Notes: generated from the sequence alone by a model not told the origin. DNA of 64,000 nucleotides from Bacillus sp. FSL K6-3431 (GCF_038002605.1 NZ_JBBOCT010000001.1:496001-560000), one strand, 5' to 3'. Counted from the stretch's first letter, positions 1-9,496 are shown. Numbers and translations: made by a program.

Positions 1-1
1 A

Positions 2-94
2 GTGCATCAGTATCATGAACGATTAAATTGGAAGATAGAAAATAAAATGGAAATCACACCCAATTCGGCGCTTTTTCATGATAAAATTAAATAA
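2..94 (+). CDS. 3' end of an unidentified gene (partial)
   Basis: An open frame enters from the left edge and ends at TAA 92-94, giving 30 residues ending in FHDKIK. It has no start signal of its own, so if real it is the C-terminus of a gene that begins outside the window. The product is not recognisable. A chance open frame of this length is quite possible in AT-rich DNA, so confidence is low. Confidence 0.3.
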   Translation: MHQYHERLNWKIENKMEITPNSALFHDKIK

Positions 95-137
95 AAATAT
101 AACTAGCATTAAAAATTGAAAAAGGGGGTTAGGGTAA

Positions 138-413
138 ATGATGATTTTTGGACCACTACTCATCGCTATTGTTCTAGGTGTTATAATTCTGTTGTTGACA
201 TCATTGTTCAAAAAGAAAAACTTCTCTAAACCCATACGAATGATACCGGCAATTCTAAGTATTATCGCTGCTATAATACTTGTCTATATTGCCTTCGTTA
301 ATATTAGGGGATTTGAAGGCGTTGCTTATGGTATTCTTGCATTCTTTTTAATTTGCATTGCGATTATCTCGTTTGCTATCTCGAATAACGTGACGGGGAC
401 ACCACAAGATTAG
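138..413 (+). CDS. YesK-like small membrane protein
   Basis: The 91-residue product has three hydrophobic segments at about residues 2-22, 36-55 and 61-82. A basic loop (KKKNFSKP) lies between the first two, and the tail is short and polar. This layout resembles the small YesK-like membrane proteins of Bacillus, whose function is unknown. The start ATG at 138 follows a G-rich ribosome site (AAAGGGGGTTAGGG). The next gene is also a tiny membrane protein. The family assignment is from memory of the pattern and is moderately sure; that it is a membrane protein is clear. Confidence 0.7.
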   Translation: MMIFGPLLIAIVLGVIILLLTSLFKKKNFSKPIRMIPAILSIIAAIILVYIAFVNIRGFEGVAYGILAFFLICIAIISFAISNNVTGTPQD

Positions 414-503
414 CTTATACACCTTAATTAATTCTCCTGAAAGCCCGGAGTAATACAATGGTAGATTATTAATAACAGAAATTTTCAAAGAGGCGAGGAT
501 TAA

Positions 504-656
504 ATGGAGAAATTGTTTGATTTTACAAAGAACTTATTTATTGATGTATTTGCCTCCATACGTGGGTTTGTTTATGGGTTTCTCGTTATTAGTATAGCAA
601 TTGGTGTCATTGGAATAATTATTTATATGTTTTTAACAATCAAAAATTCATTTTAA
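504..656 (+). CDS. 50-residue single-pass membrane protein
   Basis: ATG 504 follows AAAGAGGCGAGG and opens a 50-codon frame. The product has a charged N-terminus (MEKLFDFTK) and one long hydrophobic helix at about residues 21-45, ending in KNSF. It matches no family I can name. The ribosome site, the amphipathic start and the clean helix favour a real small gene, perhaps working with the small membrane proteins on either side. Confidence 0.5.
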   Translation: MEKLFDFTKNLFIDVFASIRGFVYGFLVISIAIGVIGIIIYMFLTIKNSF

Positions 657-781
657 TATATGTTACTTTTAGATGCATGAGGAAGAGGGTGTAACCGACT
701 TAATTAAGTCTTAGATTGTTTCTAGCAAAATACACAGAGATAAAGGACTTTTAACAAGAAACATAATACTTTAAAAAGCTG

Positions 782-1068
782 GTGATAATCATAGAAATTT
801 TATTCCTTGTTTTATTGATACTTGGATTAGGGATTACAAATTTTATTGTTTTTAAATTTTCCAATACGAAGTTCAAAGGAATATTTGCAGGGGTCATCGT
901 TCTATTTTTAACACCTATCATCTTTCTTACAATGTTTTTAAGTGTTGGGCCTTTGATCCTGGTGGATTTGCAACAGGGCTGATTTCTGTTTTATACACCA
1001 CATTATTTATCATAAATGGAGTTATCATTATTTTTATAGGAGTTTTTACTAAAAGTATAGAAACTTAA
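782..1068 (+). pseudogene. Small membrane protein gene with a frameshift
   Basis: A GTG start at 782 opens a hydrophobic frame that stops at 982. Adding one base near 950-955 (in CCTTTGATCC) lets the reading continue as DPGGFATGLIS and on to a third hydrophobic stretch (VIIIFIGVF), ending at TAA 1066-1068. The restored protein would be about 95 residues with three membrane helices, much like the YesK-like gene upstream. The continued hydrophobic coding pattern after the break is the main evidence for one base lost, in the genome or in the sequence. Confidence 0.55.
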
Positions 1069-1090
1069 CATTGAGTAGCAAGTAGATAAA

Positions 1091-1139
1091 ATCCTTCTGA
1101 AATGGCTATGAAGCTTTGATATATTCATTTCAGAAGGAT
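1091..1139. terminator. Long stem-loop between genes
   Basis: ATCCTTCTGAAATG (1091-1104) pairs with CATTTCAGAAGGAT (1126-1139), a 14-bp perfect stem with a 21-nt loop. The following plus-strand sequence (ATTATTCTAATTTTG) has only a weak T-run. It probably ends transcription of the small membrane genes upstream. Positions 1140-1441 show no gene. Confidence 0.55.
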
Positions 1140-1441
1140 ATTATTCTAATTTTGTTTTATCTAACATGTAGAAAAATAACAGAGCAATTTTAAATATGCA
1201 GTTTTATCTATGTTCTCAATATTTTCTATGATATTGCTTTGGCGATTTTTTTTATGTTCACTTTGGGTACGATTACTATATGTACATTGGTCCATGTAAA
1301 GAATGTCCAAACTCCATCTAAATGGTTGAATCATCAGGGATATAGGTAGAGGAAGTTATTTCTCCCTACTCACAGTAATTTTCTAGGTCACATTATGTAG
1401 TATTACAGACTTGATAATATAGTTGAAACGGGTGGGTTTAT

Positions 1442-1930
1442 TTGAATATTTCTTTAATTGCTGCATTAGACAAAAATAGAGTAATTGGTAAAGATAATGA
1501 TCTTCCTTGGAAATTACCCAAAGATTGGCAGTTTGTAAATAGAATCACTATGGGGCATCCAATAATCTTAGGTAGAAAAAACATGGAATCCATTGGTAGA
1601 GCATTACCAGGGAGAAGAAATATTGTGTTAACGAGAAATATAAAATTTAGCAAGCCAGGCTGTGAAGTGGCACACTCAATGGAAGATATATTTGAATTAT
1701 GTAAAACAGAGAAGAAAATATTTATATTTGGAGGGGAACAAATTTATCAAATGTTCTTACCTTTTGTTGAGACAATGTATTTAACAAAAATTCGGTATGA
1801 ATTTGAAGGCGATACATTTTTCCCAGATATTAATTATGATGAATGGAATGAGGTTTCACGAGTAAAAGGAATCACGGATGAAAAAAATCCGTATATTTAC
1901 TATTTCCATGTTTATGAAAAGAAAATCTGA
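1442..1930 (+). CDS. dfrA: Dihydrofolate reductase
   Basis: The enzyme reduces 7,8-dihydrofolate to tetrahydrofolate with NADPH and is the target of trimethoprim. The 162-residue length is typical. Visible signatures are the N-terminal strand and Met20-type loop (AALDKNRVIGKDNDLPWKLP), the active-site acidic residue in PKDWQFV, the cofactor segment GRKNMESIG, and LPGRRNIVLTRN. IFGGEQIYQMFLP carries the conserved Gly-Gly pair. The TTG start at 1442 follows CGGGTGGG. No thyA lies beside it, unlike the usual Bacillus thyA-dfrA arrangement, so it could be a second, possibly less trimethoprim-sensitive copy. That last point is inference. Confidence 0.93.
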   Translation: MNISLIAALDKNRVIGKDNDLPWKLPKDWQFVNRITMGHPIILGRKNMESIGRALPGRRNIVLTRNIKFSKPGCEVAHSMEDIFELCKTEKKIFIFGGEQIYQMFLPFVETMYLTKIRYEFEGDTFFPDINYDEWNEVSRVKGITDEKNPYIYYFHVYEKKI

Positions 1931-2150
1931 ATAGAGCTACGCTAATGTATGATATAAGAAAGTACAAAGAAATAGGTAGGGAAATAAACTTGTTAAGTGT
2001 AAGGCTTTTCCGGCAATGATTGATATTCTCGAGATCGTATTTGGCCAATGTAAATTAATAAAGTAAATTTTGGTTGTTAGATTCAATAAAACTGCTGTTG
2101 GGTGCTATGAGTAAATGGCTATATTGGAAAGAAGGATAGGGTGAAAGCAT

Positions 2151-2627
2151 ATTTTATCGAGGAAAATAATAACAGCATCAATTTCTGGTACCTTATTTGC
2201 TATTCTTCTAAGTCTATTTTTAAATAATCCATTTGGGGAAGAAGATCTTGGTTCAATCCAAAAATATTTACTTTCTGCCACCACAATTATTCCATTATAT
2301 ATGATGTATAGCTTTCCAGTAATATTAGTTTACGGCGTTACAACATCTATTATTAGTGATAAAGTCGGTGAATTTATATCCATCAAGTCTAATGTGAAAG
2401 TGGCGGAAGTTGTTGTTTCAGGAGCTCTACATGTCGTTTTCGGACTTATATTATTTTGGGTTAGTCTTGGTGCGTCCATATTATTTTTTATTACAGATAG
2501 GGTGTTAAAAAGAGGGAATAAAAACTACACATGGTTAGATTCTATTAAAAGTTTCTTCATACCTGTGTTGGCATGGCTCGTTTTTATGGGTATTATATGG
2601 GGCAATGATTATTTGACCTATAATTAA
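2151..2627 (+). CDS. Membrane protein of unknown function, start disturbed
   Basis: Four hydrophobic segments lie in the frame that ends at 2627. The frame is open back to 2145, well upstream of the first ATG at 2301, and the extra part (SRKIITASISGTLFAILL) reads as a genuine first helix. No ordinary start codon lies in this frame. GTG 2141, preceded by AAGGATAGGG, starts one base out of phase and would give MKAYF before joining it. The likely original gene began at 2141 and carries a one-base shift near 2152-2160; otherwise a rare ATT at 2151 is used. No family recognised. Confidence 0.5.
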   Translation: MLSRKIITASISGTLFAILLSLFLNNPFGEEDLGSIQKYLLSATTIIPLYMMYSFPVILVYGVTTSIISDKVGEFISIKSNVKVAEVVVSGALHVVFGLILFWVSLGASILFFITDRVLKRGNKNYTWLDSIKSFFIPVLAWLVFMGIIWGNDYLTYN

Positions 2628-2725
2628 CGGAAGATTTCTCACAAAAAGACCGTCAGGGACATGGATGGTAATAATGGTTGCACAGCATATTAAAGTAAAA
2701 TTCAATGACTATCAGGAGAGATTAA

Positions 2726-3469
2726 ATGGATAATAAAATGATTGAAGAACTTTCTTTGAATAATTGGCAACCTCTATCTACATTATTTTATGATGGGTGG
2801 ATACTTCGATTTGCAAATGGTTATACGAAGCGTGCCAATTCGATTAGTCCCATCTATTATTCTACTTATGACTTGAGTCAAAAGTTGGAAGAATGTGAGA
2901 AAGCATACGCCAATAAAAACTTGCGTACTACATTTAAAATCACACCTTTTATTCAACCGGCGAATCTAGATGATATTTTACAAGAGAATGATTATTCTTT
3001 CATTGATTATACAAGTGTCCAAACGATAAAGCTAGATAGCATCACAGAACCAACATTGCATTCTGTAAAATTAGATGTAAATCATAATGCTGAGTGGCTA
3101 GATCAATTTTGTAGACTGAATCAAATTGAAGAAAAAAATAAAGATACGATGGTGCAAATGTTTTCCAATATAGCCACCCCAAAGTGCTTTATCACTCTAT
3201 ATGATAAAAATAATCCGGTAGCTTGTGGCCTTGGTGTTATTGAAAGAGAGTATATAGGACTTTACGATATTGTTACTGATGTTAAATTTAGAAATCGGGG
3301 ATTCGGTGAGCAGTTGATATTGAACTTACTAAGATGGGGAAAAGAAAAAGGAGCTAAATATAGTTACCTCGCAGTTCTTTTGAACAATGAACCTGCGTTA
3401 AGACTTTATGCTAATATTGGTTATTCGGAAATTTATAAGTATTGGTACAGGGTTAGAGATGATATTTGA
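2726..3469 (+). CDS. GNAT family N-acetyltransferase, two-part
   Basis: The 247-residue protein has an N-terminal domain of about 120 residues (WQPLSTLFYDGWILRFANGY) common in Bacillus acetyltransferases. A C-terminal GNAT fold follows. The acetyl-CoA loop is V-KFRNRGFGEQL at about residues 187-199, followed by the helix LILNLLRWGKEKGA and the motif B region NEPALRLYANIGY. It should transfer acetyl from acetyl-CoA to an amine; the substrate cannot be read. ATG 2726 follows CAGGAGAG. A second acetyltransferase gene follows after 39 bases in the same direction. Confidence 0.85.
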   Translation: MDNKMIEELSLNNWQPLSTLFYDGWILRFANGYTKRANSISPIYYSTYDLSQKLEECEKAYANKNLRTTFKITPFIQPANLDDILQENDYSFIDYTSVQTIKLDSITEPTLHSVKLDVNHNAEWLDQFCRLNQIEEKNKDTMVQMFSNIATPKCFITLYDKNNPVACGLGVIEREYIGLYDIVTDVKFRNRGFGEQLILNLLRWGKEKGAKYSYLAVLLNNEPALRLYANIGYSEIYKYWYRVRDDI

Positions 3470-3508
3470 CCAAATTTTCACTAATATCTGATGAAAGGCT
3501 AGGTTAAA

Positions 3509-4072
3509 ATGAATCCTTTACTACTTGATTTCCCAGAAGTATTCGAGACAAAACGATTAATCATTCGGATGCCTAAACCAGGTGATGGCAAGGCAGTGTA
3601 TAATGCTATCATTGCTTCTAAACCGGAACTAATGCAATGGATGCCTTTTGCACAGAACGAACAATCGGAGACGGATGTGGAAGTAAATATTAGAGAAGCA
3701 CATATAAGCTTTTTGAAGAGAGAGGATTTGAGGCTACTTGTTTTTTTAAAAGAAACAGGTGAATTTATTGCATCTTCTGAATTACATAGAATAAACTGGT
3801 CGATTCCAAAGTTTGAAATTGGTTACTGGATTGATACCCGGTACAGGGGAAAAGGATATATGACAGAAGCTGTGCAAGGTATTGTAGATTTTGCTTTTAA
3901 AGAACTAAAGGCACGAAGGTTAGAAATACGTTGTGACTCAAAAAACTTGAAAAGCAGAGCAATTCCAGAAAAAACAGGATTTATTTTGGAAGGAATCTTA
4001 AAATACGATGACTTATCAGCCAATGCTACTAAATTAAGAGATACCTGTATATATGCAAGATTTAAAAATTAG
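3509..4072 (+). CDS. RimJ/RimL-type GNAT acetyltransferase
   Basis: This 187-residue protein has the RimJ/RimL (Acetyltransf_3) pattern: the opening FETKRLIIRMPKPGDG, the central FEIGYWIDTRYRGKGYMTEA with the acetyl-CoA loop RYRGKGYMTEA, then LEIRCDSKNLKSRAI and EKTGFILEG. Relatives include B. subtilis YdaF and enzymes that acetylate ribosomal protein N-termini or small amines. Usually the segment reads N-x-x-S; here NLKSRAIPEKTGF keeps it. It may be cotranscribed with the acetyltransferase upstream. The substrate is unknown. Confidence 0.85.
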   Translation: MNPLLLDFPEVFETKRLIIRMPKPGDGKAVYNAIIASKPELMQWMPFAQNEQSETDVEVNIREAHISFLKREDLRLLVFLKETGEFIASSELHRINWSIPKFEIGYWIDTRYRGKGYMTEAVQGIVDFAFKELKARRLEIRCDSKNLKSRAIPEKTGFILEGILKYDDLSANATKLRDTCIYARFKN

Positions 4073-4273
4073 TATTTGAAAACTAAATTTTTAAAAGTGA
4101 AGTTTTAGAATGAAGACAATACCATTTATTCAAAGAAATGCACCAAAATATTTCTTCCTAGGATCACAAGACATTAGCAATTACAATGAAGATATTCAGT
4201 AGGATCACTTTTTTACTATTTTAATTATGGTGAGAAGATATAGTTTAAAACGAAAACTAAAGGAGAGCTGAAA

Positions 4274-4720
4274 ATGTTTTTAGTAAATGTTGAAGCAGCT
4301 GTTTTCAATAAGGATACTTGGCTGATTATTAAGCGAAGTATAAAAGAAGAACATGCTGGAGGACTTCTTTGTCTAGTTGGAGGTACAGTTGAAAAGGAGG
4401 GAAACACCAAAGGTATTTTGGAAAGAACGCTAAAAAGAGAACTGTTTGAAGAAGTAGGGGTAAAGGTAAAAGATTCTATGAAATTTGTTAGAAATACATC
4501 TTTTATACTGGACGATGGTAATGAGGTTATTGATATTGTTTTCCTCTGTGAATTTGATCATGGCAAACCTTTTGCTAAGAGTCCTGATGAAGTGGATGCT
4601 GTGTATTGGATGACTGCTGACGAAATATATAATCATCCAAATTCCCCTATCTGGTTAAAAGAAAGTACACAAGAAGCTGAGGAACTGCGTAAAAAAGAAA
4701 AAACGGATGAAGTTCAATAG
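4274..4720 (+). CDS. Nudix hydrolase with an irregular Nudix box
   Basis: The 148-residue protein has the Nudix helix REL-FEEVGV at about residues 56-64, which supplies the metal-binding glutamates. The preceding loop GGTVEKEGNTKGILERTLK is about three residues longer than the canonical G-x5-E-x7 spacing, and its first Glu is not in the usual place. Nudix enzymes cleave nucleoside diphosphates linked to another moiety (NTPs, sugar nucleotides, Nudix-type cofactors). The end is highly charged (EAEELRKKEKTDEVQ). The start follows AAAGGAGAGCTGAAA. Substrate unknown; activity is likely but not certain given the loop. Confidence 0.8.
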   Translation: MFLVNVEAAVFNKDTWLIIKRSIKEEHAGGLLCLVGGTVEKEGNTKGILERTLKRELFEEVGVKVKDSMKFVRNTSFILDDGNEVIDIVFLCEFDHGKPFAKSPDEVDAVYWMTADEIYNHPNSPIWLKESTQEAEELRKKEKTDEVQ

Positions 4721-4913
4721 GCATACTTGCTTCTATGAATTTACCTAAGACAGTATTAGTAAAATTAAGATTAACGATTTGTTAAATATAATAGGTGTAG
4801 AATTAGTTGATAGCGTATACCTGCGTAAAATTACTCAAGTCAGACAATATGTATTGTTACAGTACTTTACAACGTATTAGAATATTCTAAATGAATGCGA
4901 ATAGGAGATCATG

Positions 4914-5366
4914 ATGCAGATTAGAAAATTACATTTTAATGAGGAACCCCCAATGGATTTACTGTTATTAGCTGATCCTTCTGAAAAACTTGTAAGGGAA
5001 TACATATGCAGAGGAGATTGTTTTGTAATTGAGAACAATAAACAAACAATTGGTGTGTACGTTTTACTTCCTACTAGACCAGAAACAGTGGAATTAGTAA
5101 ATATTGCAGTTACAGAGAGTCAACAAGGTAAAGGGATAGGTAAACAGTTGGTGATGGATGCGATTCAACAAGCTAAGATTAAAGGATACAAAACAATTGA
5201 AATTGGCACTGGAAATTCGGGTATGGGACAATTATCTCTATATCAAAAATGTGGGTTTAGAATGATTGGTATTGATAGAGATTTTTTCATTAGGCACTAC
5301 ACAGAAGAAATTTTCGAGAACGGGATACAATGTCGAGATATGGTACGATTGTCTCAAGATTTATGA
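4914..5366 (+). CDS. GNAT family N-acetyltransferase
   Basis: A single GNAT domain of 150 residues. Strand 4 reads ELVNIAVTES, followed by the acetyl-CoA pyrophosphate loop QQGKGIGKQL. IEIGTGNSGMGQLSLYQKCGFRMIGIDRDFF and the tail IQCRDMVRLSQDL are typical of a common Bacillus acetyltransferase subgroup. Two ATGs (4911 and 4914) follow AGGAGATC; the second has the better spacing from the ribosome site. The substrate is unknown. A further, broken acetyltransferase gene follows. Confidence 0.85.
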   Translation: MQIRKLHFNEEPPMDLLLLADPSEKLVREYICRGDCFVIENNKQTIGVYVLLPTRPETVELVNIAVTESQQGKGIGKQLVMDAIQQAKIKGYKTIEIGTGNSGMGQLSLYQKCGFRMIGIDRDFFIRHYTEEIFENGIQCRDMVRLSQDL

Positions 5367-5451
5367 AGGTATAGATGAGCTTATTAAGTTATTTGCCGCA
5401 TTACTACTATTCAAGGCCAGAATAGAAAAAATATATTGCAGGGGTGCAAGT

Positions 5452-5938
5452 ATGAACATTAGACTATTAAATCCACTGGATGCAGAAGCTTATCTTGGCA
5501 TTAGATTAAATAGCCTACAACAGAGTCCAGAAGCTTTTGCTATAAGTTATAGAAAAAAATCAATCGATTGAAAAATATAAGAAAAGATTTCAATCGATTG
5601 ACTCATATACTTTCGGTGCATTCGAAGGCTTGCACCTTGTTGGAGTTATAACCCTAGTTAAAGAAAAACTATTAAAATTAAGGCATAGAGCAAATATTGT
5701 CGCGATGTATGTTTCTCCTGAGAATCGTGGTTTAGGGATTGGAAAGTCTTTGATGCTAAGAGCTATTAAAAAGGCTAACGATTTGGAAGGTATAGAGCAG
5801 ATCAATTTAACGGTTGTTTCAATAAATAAGTCAGCAAGAAGTTTGTATTCTTCATTAGGCTTTGAAGTATTTGGTATTGAGAAAAGTGCATTAAAGTTCA
5901 GAAATACATATTTTGATGAGGCACATATGGTTTTGTAA
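5452..5938 (+). pseudogene. GNAT acetyltransferase gene split by a frameshift
   Basis: ATG 5452 follows CAGGGGTGCAAG and opens MNIRLLNPLDAEAYLGIRL, the usual N-terminus of this family. It stops at 5571 just after the seven-A run 5553-5559. The frame one base later continues EKYKKRFQSIDSYTFGAFEG, then the acetyl-CoA motif ENRGLGIGKSLMLRA and NKSARSLYSSLGFEVFG, ending at 5938. A slip of one base in the A-run restores one protein of about 160 residues. The defect is either a true mutation or a homopolymer sequencing error. Confidence 0.75.
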
Positions 5939-6008
5939 CTCTAAAGACATACATATTACTGATGACTTCATCTATCGTGAACCATTTAATCGAAATCAGG
6001 AGGATATT

Positions 6009-7091
6009 ATGCTACACATTGTAAATAAAAAGATAAATCACGAGAAACGAGTCGTGGTAATTTCAGATATTCATGGGGACCTAAAACTTCTTGAAAAGTT
6101 ATTAAGCCGTATAGAATACAATGAACAAGATGTTCTTGTTATTAATGGAGATCTGTGTGAAAAAGGTCCAAATAGCCTAGGTGTTGTGCGTTATATCATG
6201 AATCTATCAACAAAATCACATCAGGTATATGTAACGCAAGGTAACTGTGATATTTTAATAAATCATATATTCAACGAAAATGATAGTATTTTAGGCTATA
6301 TGAAAAAACAGAAACATTCAATTTTAAATGAAATGCTAGAAGAGCAAGACAGGTGTCTAAATGACTTTTCGTCTTTTAAGGAATTAAGTACTTTTTATCG
6401 TAATCATTTTGCCAATGAAATTGATTGGCTACTAAGTCTTCCCACAGCCATTGAGACAGAAAATTATATTATTATCCATGCTGGAATTGAAAATATTGAA
6501 AACTGGAAAGAAACGAATATAAACTTTGCATTATCTACGCCAGGTTTTTATGAGAAAGGGCACCAAGCAAATAAGCTAGTTATCGTTGGCCATTGGCCAG
6601 TAACCAATTATACAGCAACTTCCATTAGCCACCACAATCCAATTATTGATATGAATAAACGAATTATTTGTTTAGATGGGGGAAATCGGGTAAAGTCTGA
6701 CGGACAAATTAACGCATTAATTATAGAAGAAGATTTTTACAGGCATACATACACGGATCATTTAAAGGAAATAAGAGAAATAAAACAAAACTATAGTGCT
6801 CCAGAAGGTTTCGTCGGGACAGTCACTTATCCAAATTATCATTTGAAAAAGCTAGTTCAAGAGGAATACTTTACGTTATGTGAAAATGTAAACCTAGGAA
6901 TTCATCAGTGGATAAAAAATGAGTATATACGAGAGCAAAAGGATGGTATATATTGCAAAGATGATTTAAGTACAACTTTGCTTTCAGTAAAAGTTGGCGA
7001 TAGCGTTGCTATTATCGATAATAGCTGCAAAGCATTTGTTCTTGTAAAAAAGAACGGACAAGTAGGGTGGATTCCGAAAACTTGCATTTAA
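6009..7091 (+). CDS. Calcineurin-type metallophosphatase with an SH3-like tail
   Basis: The start is ATG 6009, six bases after the strong AGGAGG at 5998-6003; the open frame upstream overlaps the previous gene and is not needed. The 360-residue protein has the phosphoesterase motifs in order: SDIHGD, NGDLCEKGP (for GDxxDRG), GNCD (for GNHD), HAG in YIIIHAGIE, and GHWP. This is the serine/threonine protein phosphatase group. The last 60 residues (LSVKVGDSVAIIDNSCKAFV and NGQVGWIPKTCI) read like an SH3 barrel. It may dephosphorylate a protein or nucleotide; the substrate is unknown. Confidence 0.8.
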   Translation: MLHIVNKKINHEKRVVVISDIHGDLKLLEKLLSRIEYNEQDVLVINGDLCEKGPNSLGVVRYIMNLSTKSHQVYVTQGNCDILINHIFNENDSILGYMKKQKHSILNEMLEEQDRCLNDFSSFKELSTFYRNHFANEIDWLLSLPTAIETENYIIIHAGIENIENWKETNINFALSTPGFYEKGHQANKLVIVGHWPVTNYTATSISHHNPIIDMNKRIICLDGGNRVKSDGQINALIIEEDFYRHTYTDHLKEIREIKQNYSAPEGFVGTVTYPNYHLKKLVQEEYFTLCENVNLGIHQWIKNEYIREQKDGIYCKDDLSTTLLSVKVGDSVAIIDNSCKAFVLVKKNGQVGWIPKTCI

Positions 7092-7187
7092 CGTCTCGAA
7101 ATATTAGTTTTTTTCTGAACAGAGAATGAATGTAAAGAGGTTATCAGCATTAAAATTGCATCCAATAAATGTTAAGTCTATGTTCTT

Positions 7188-8150
7188 TTATGTAGTATTC
7201 GGAATAAAAAGAAAGTATTCTTTTTTCAATTCATTTAAACGTTTTCTTATGTTATTTCCCATTACAGATTCAAGGATAGGCTTACCATTAACTAAAGCAC
7301 TTTTTAGATAAATCTTCCGTATTTCTAGCTTTAAAACAATTTGATCATTTTCTGCTTCTACTATTTTTATATTTTGAGGACGGTATAGAATCAGTCGGAC
7401 TAGTGCTTGGGCCTTTTCTGAAAAAGAATGAAGAAGCATTGATATTACCTCTTGATCGGTTAACAACGCCAAACTGGAAGTGGAATCTTTATATCATTAA
7501 AGTGTGAACTTATTGCTTCAGATAAAATTTTATCAACCGCCATTAAATGGGGTGATAAGAATTGTTCATGGTCCATTACGATTAAATTCAAAAGGTACAT
7601 GGCTGTTTTTTCATCTGTTTCAATTCCTTGATCACTGCAAATTAAATTTCCTAGCACTTCCCTTGGAAAACGACTTGCAAGACCAGACATATATGTATCT
7701 CGAAAAAAACTATCTAGATGGTCTAGGCCAAGTACATTTCCATGTCCTGTTAAAGGTGAAGCACTGTTTAAAAAGCAAATAATATCTTTAGTATGAAATC
7801 CATGTTTAGTTAAAATACCACTAATTTCGGAACTCTTTATGTACTCTTCAGTAAGAAGATGATGATTAAATCCTAATGACTTTTCGACTGCATGTGATAA
7901 CGGTAAGTGACCTATATCATTTAAATTGCAGATACTCTTAACAAATAGTTTTGCGGGAAGAAATAACTAGCTTCAAAACACCCAAAGTGTGCTCAAAGCG
8001 TGAATGTACTACAGGAGATACAAGTGATGCAGCGCCAAAATGAGCCAAATATTTTAACCTTCGTAGATAACTGCTCTGAAATAATTCGAGTTCTACATCT
8101 GTCATTTTTATATTGGGATATAAGGGTTCATTTAGATGAAATTCATACAT
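7188..8150 (-). pseudogene. HD-domain phosphohydrolase gene, decayed
   Basis: Read on the minus strand, three consecutive pieces in different frames make one HD-superfamily protein. The start is MYEFHLNEPLYPNIKMTDVE with HSRFEHTLGVLKL. The middle has NLNDIGHLPLSHAVEKSLG and GLDHLDSFFRDTYMSGL. The end (7188-7472) is a C-terminal domain. Frameshifts fall near 7935 and near 7465. The catalytic HD pair reads ND in NLNDIGH, so even the restored protein lacks the first metal ligand. Relatives are deoxynucleotide triphosphohydrolase-like (YwfO type). It is probably dead. Confidence 0.75.
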
Positions 8151-8384
8151 ATTTAACCATCCTTTATTATTCCTATTATTTGATCATATATAGGAAGTTG
8201 TATCAGCAATATATACTTACGGCTCAAAATAAACTCCCATATATATTAATGTTGATGAGCTTTCTACAAAGTTTAATTATAGCGCGTTAAATTTCTTATT
8301 ATAAGATGATTAATGTTTTCTCCACTTTTTCTAAAATGTATAAAATAAAGGTGGAGGAAACGATTTATACAGGATGATTAGTAT

Positions 8385-8622
8385 TAGCGTTTCTATTGTT
8401 AGTATATTGATTTATATTCAGAGCTTTAGGAATAATCGAGCGGGAAAATGATATTACCTTTTCCATTTTACTTGTTGTAACAGGTTTTGTCGTTTAATAT
8501 ATTTGCATTGTTTCGAATCGTTTTGAGGATAGTTGGGATTTGTTTAGTTTGGATGGGATTATTAACTGGTGTTCTCAGTTTTTTGTTTAAAATAAAATTA
8601 ATTAAACATTACTATTGTTAAT
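8385..8622 (+). pseudogene. Remnant of a small membrane protein gene
   Basis: After AGGTGGAGGAAACG, two hydrophobic stretches lie in different frames: FIQSFRGII-type sequence near 8390-8440, and IFALFRIVLRIVGICLVWMG ending at TAA near 8622. No single frame covers both, so this looks like a frameshifted small membrane protein. The rest of the interval 8151-8739 shows no gene. Confidence 0.35.
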
Positions 8623-8739
8623 GAATTTTAAAGAAAATCATTTCTTTTCTTGCTGTTTTGTCATGATTATCCCAAAGTTTAACTTAATTTTTAAAGTGGG
8701 TTTTCCATCCTCAAATCTCTGAAACGGGCTCGAATATGT

Positions 8740-9393
8740 ATGTCATTAACAATGATTTTCGATATGGATGGTACACTTTTTCAAACGAATAAGATATTAG
8801 AGATATCTCTTGACGAAACTTTTAATTATTTAAGGGCTAAAAGTTTATGGGAAGAACAGACACCCATTGAGGAATACCGTAAAATTATGGGAGTCCCATT
8901 ACAGGTAGTCTGGGAAACTTTACTACCAAAACATACAAATAAGATCCGAGCAATTGTAAATATGTTTTTTCATGAGAAATTAATTGAAAATATTAATGTT
9001 AGTAATGGTGGATTATATCCGAATGCGAAGGAAATACTTACTTATCTAAAAAGGAATAATTATTCAATTTTTATAGCGAGCAATGGTTTAACAGAATATT
9101 TAAATGCGATTGTAAAATATTATAATCTAGATAAATGGGTTACTGAGACATTTGGCATCCAACAAATACAATCACAAAATAAAGCTGATTTGGTTCACAC
9201 TATCGTGAAAAAATATAATATAGAAAAAGGTGCTGTAATCGGTGATAGGCTATCTGATATTAATGCTGCAAAATCTAATGGGTTGATAGCCATTGGATGC
9301 AATTTTGATTTCGCTCAAGAAGATGAACTGTCTCAAGCTGATGAGGTTATTGAAGATTTAATACAATTGAAAAATATTCTAGCATTATTTTAA
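8740..9393 (+). CDS. HAD-superfamily hydrolase
   Basis: The 217-residue protein has all four HAD motifs: DMDGTLFQT (nucleophile Asp and acid/base Asp), FIASNG (motif II Ser), a Lys in the QNKADLVHT segment, and IGDRLSDINAAKSNG (motif IV acids and the GDxxxD metal site). The helical cap between motifs I and II makes it a C1-cap enzyme, as in phosphoglycolate phosphatase and PpaX-like proteins. It should hydrolyse a phosphate monoester of a small metabolite. The ribosome site is weak; ATG 8752 is an alternative start. Confidence 0.85.
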   Translation: MSLTMIFDMDGTLFQTNKILEISLDETFNYLRAKSLWEEQTPIEEYRKIMGVPLQVVWETLLPKHTNKIRAIVNMFFHEKLIENINVSNGGLYPNAKEILTYLKRNNYSIFIASNGLTEYLNAIVKYYNLDKWVTETFGIQQIQSQNKADLVHTIVKKYNIEKGAVIGDRLSDINAAKSNGLIAIGCNFDFAQEDELSQADEVIEDLIQLKNILALF

Positions 9394-9496
9394 ATTGCCT
9401 TTCATAATAATTGGAAATGGTCTTTTCTTGACTTAATTAAGCCAAAAAAAGACTAGTAAAGTACGTTTAAATGATAGAGGAAAAGGAGGAAATCAA

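Noticed and set aside
4110..4202. 30-codon frame between two genes
   Set aside because: No ribosome site and no recognisable sequence; could be a scrap of a lost gene but cannot be supported.
5561..5600. CAATCGATTG repeated twice, 20 bases apart
   Set aside because: Both copies are in the coding sequence of the acetyltransferase and encode a normal Gln-Ser-Ile repeat; a short coincidence.
7504..8290. Plus-strand open frames opposite the HD-domain remnant
   Set aside because: They mirror the minus-strand pseudogene and lack ribosome sites and family patterns.
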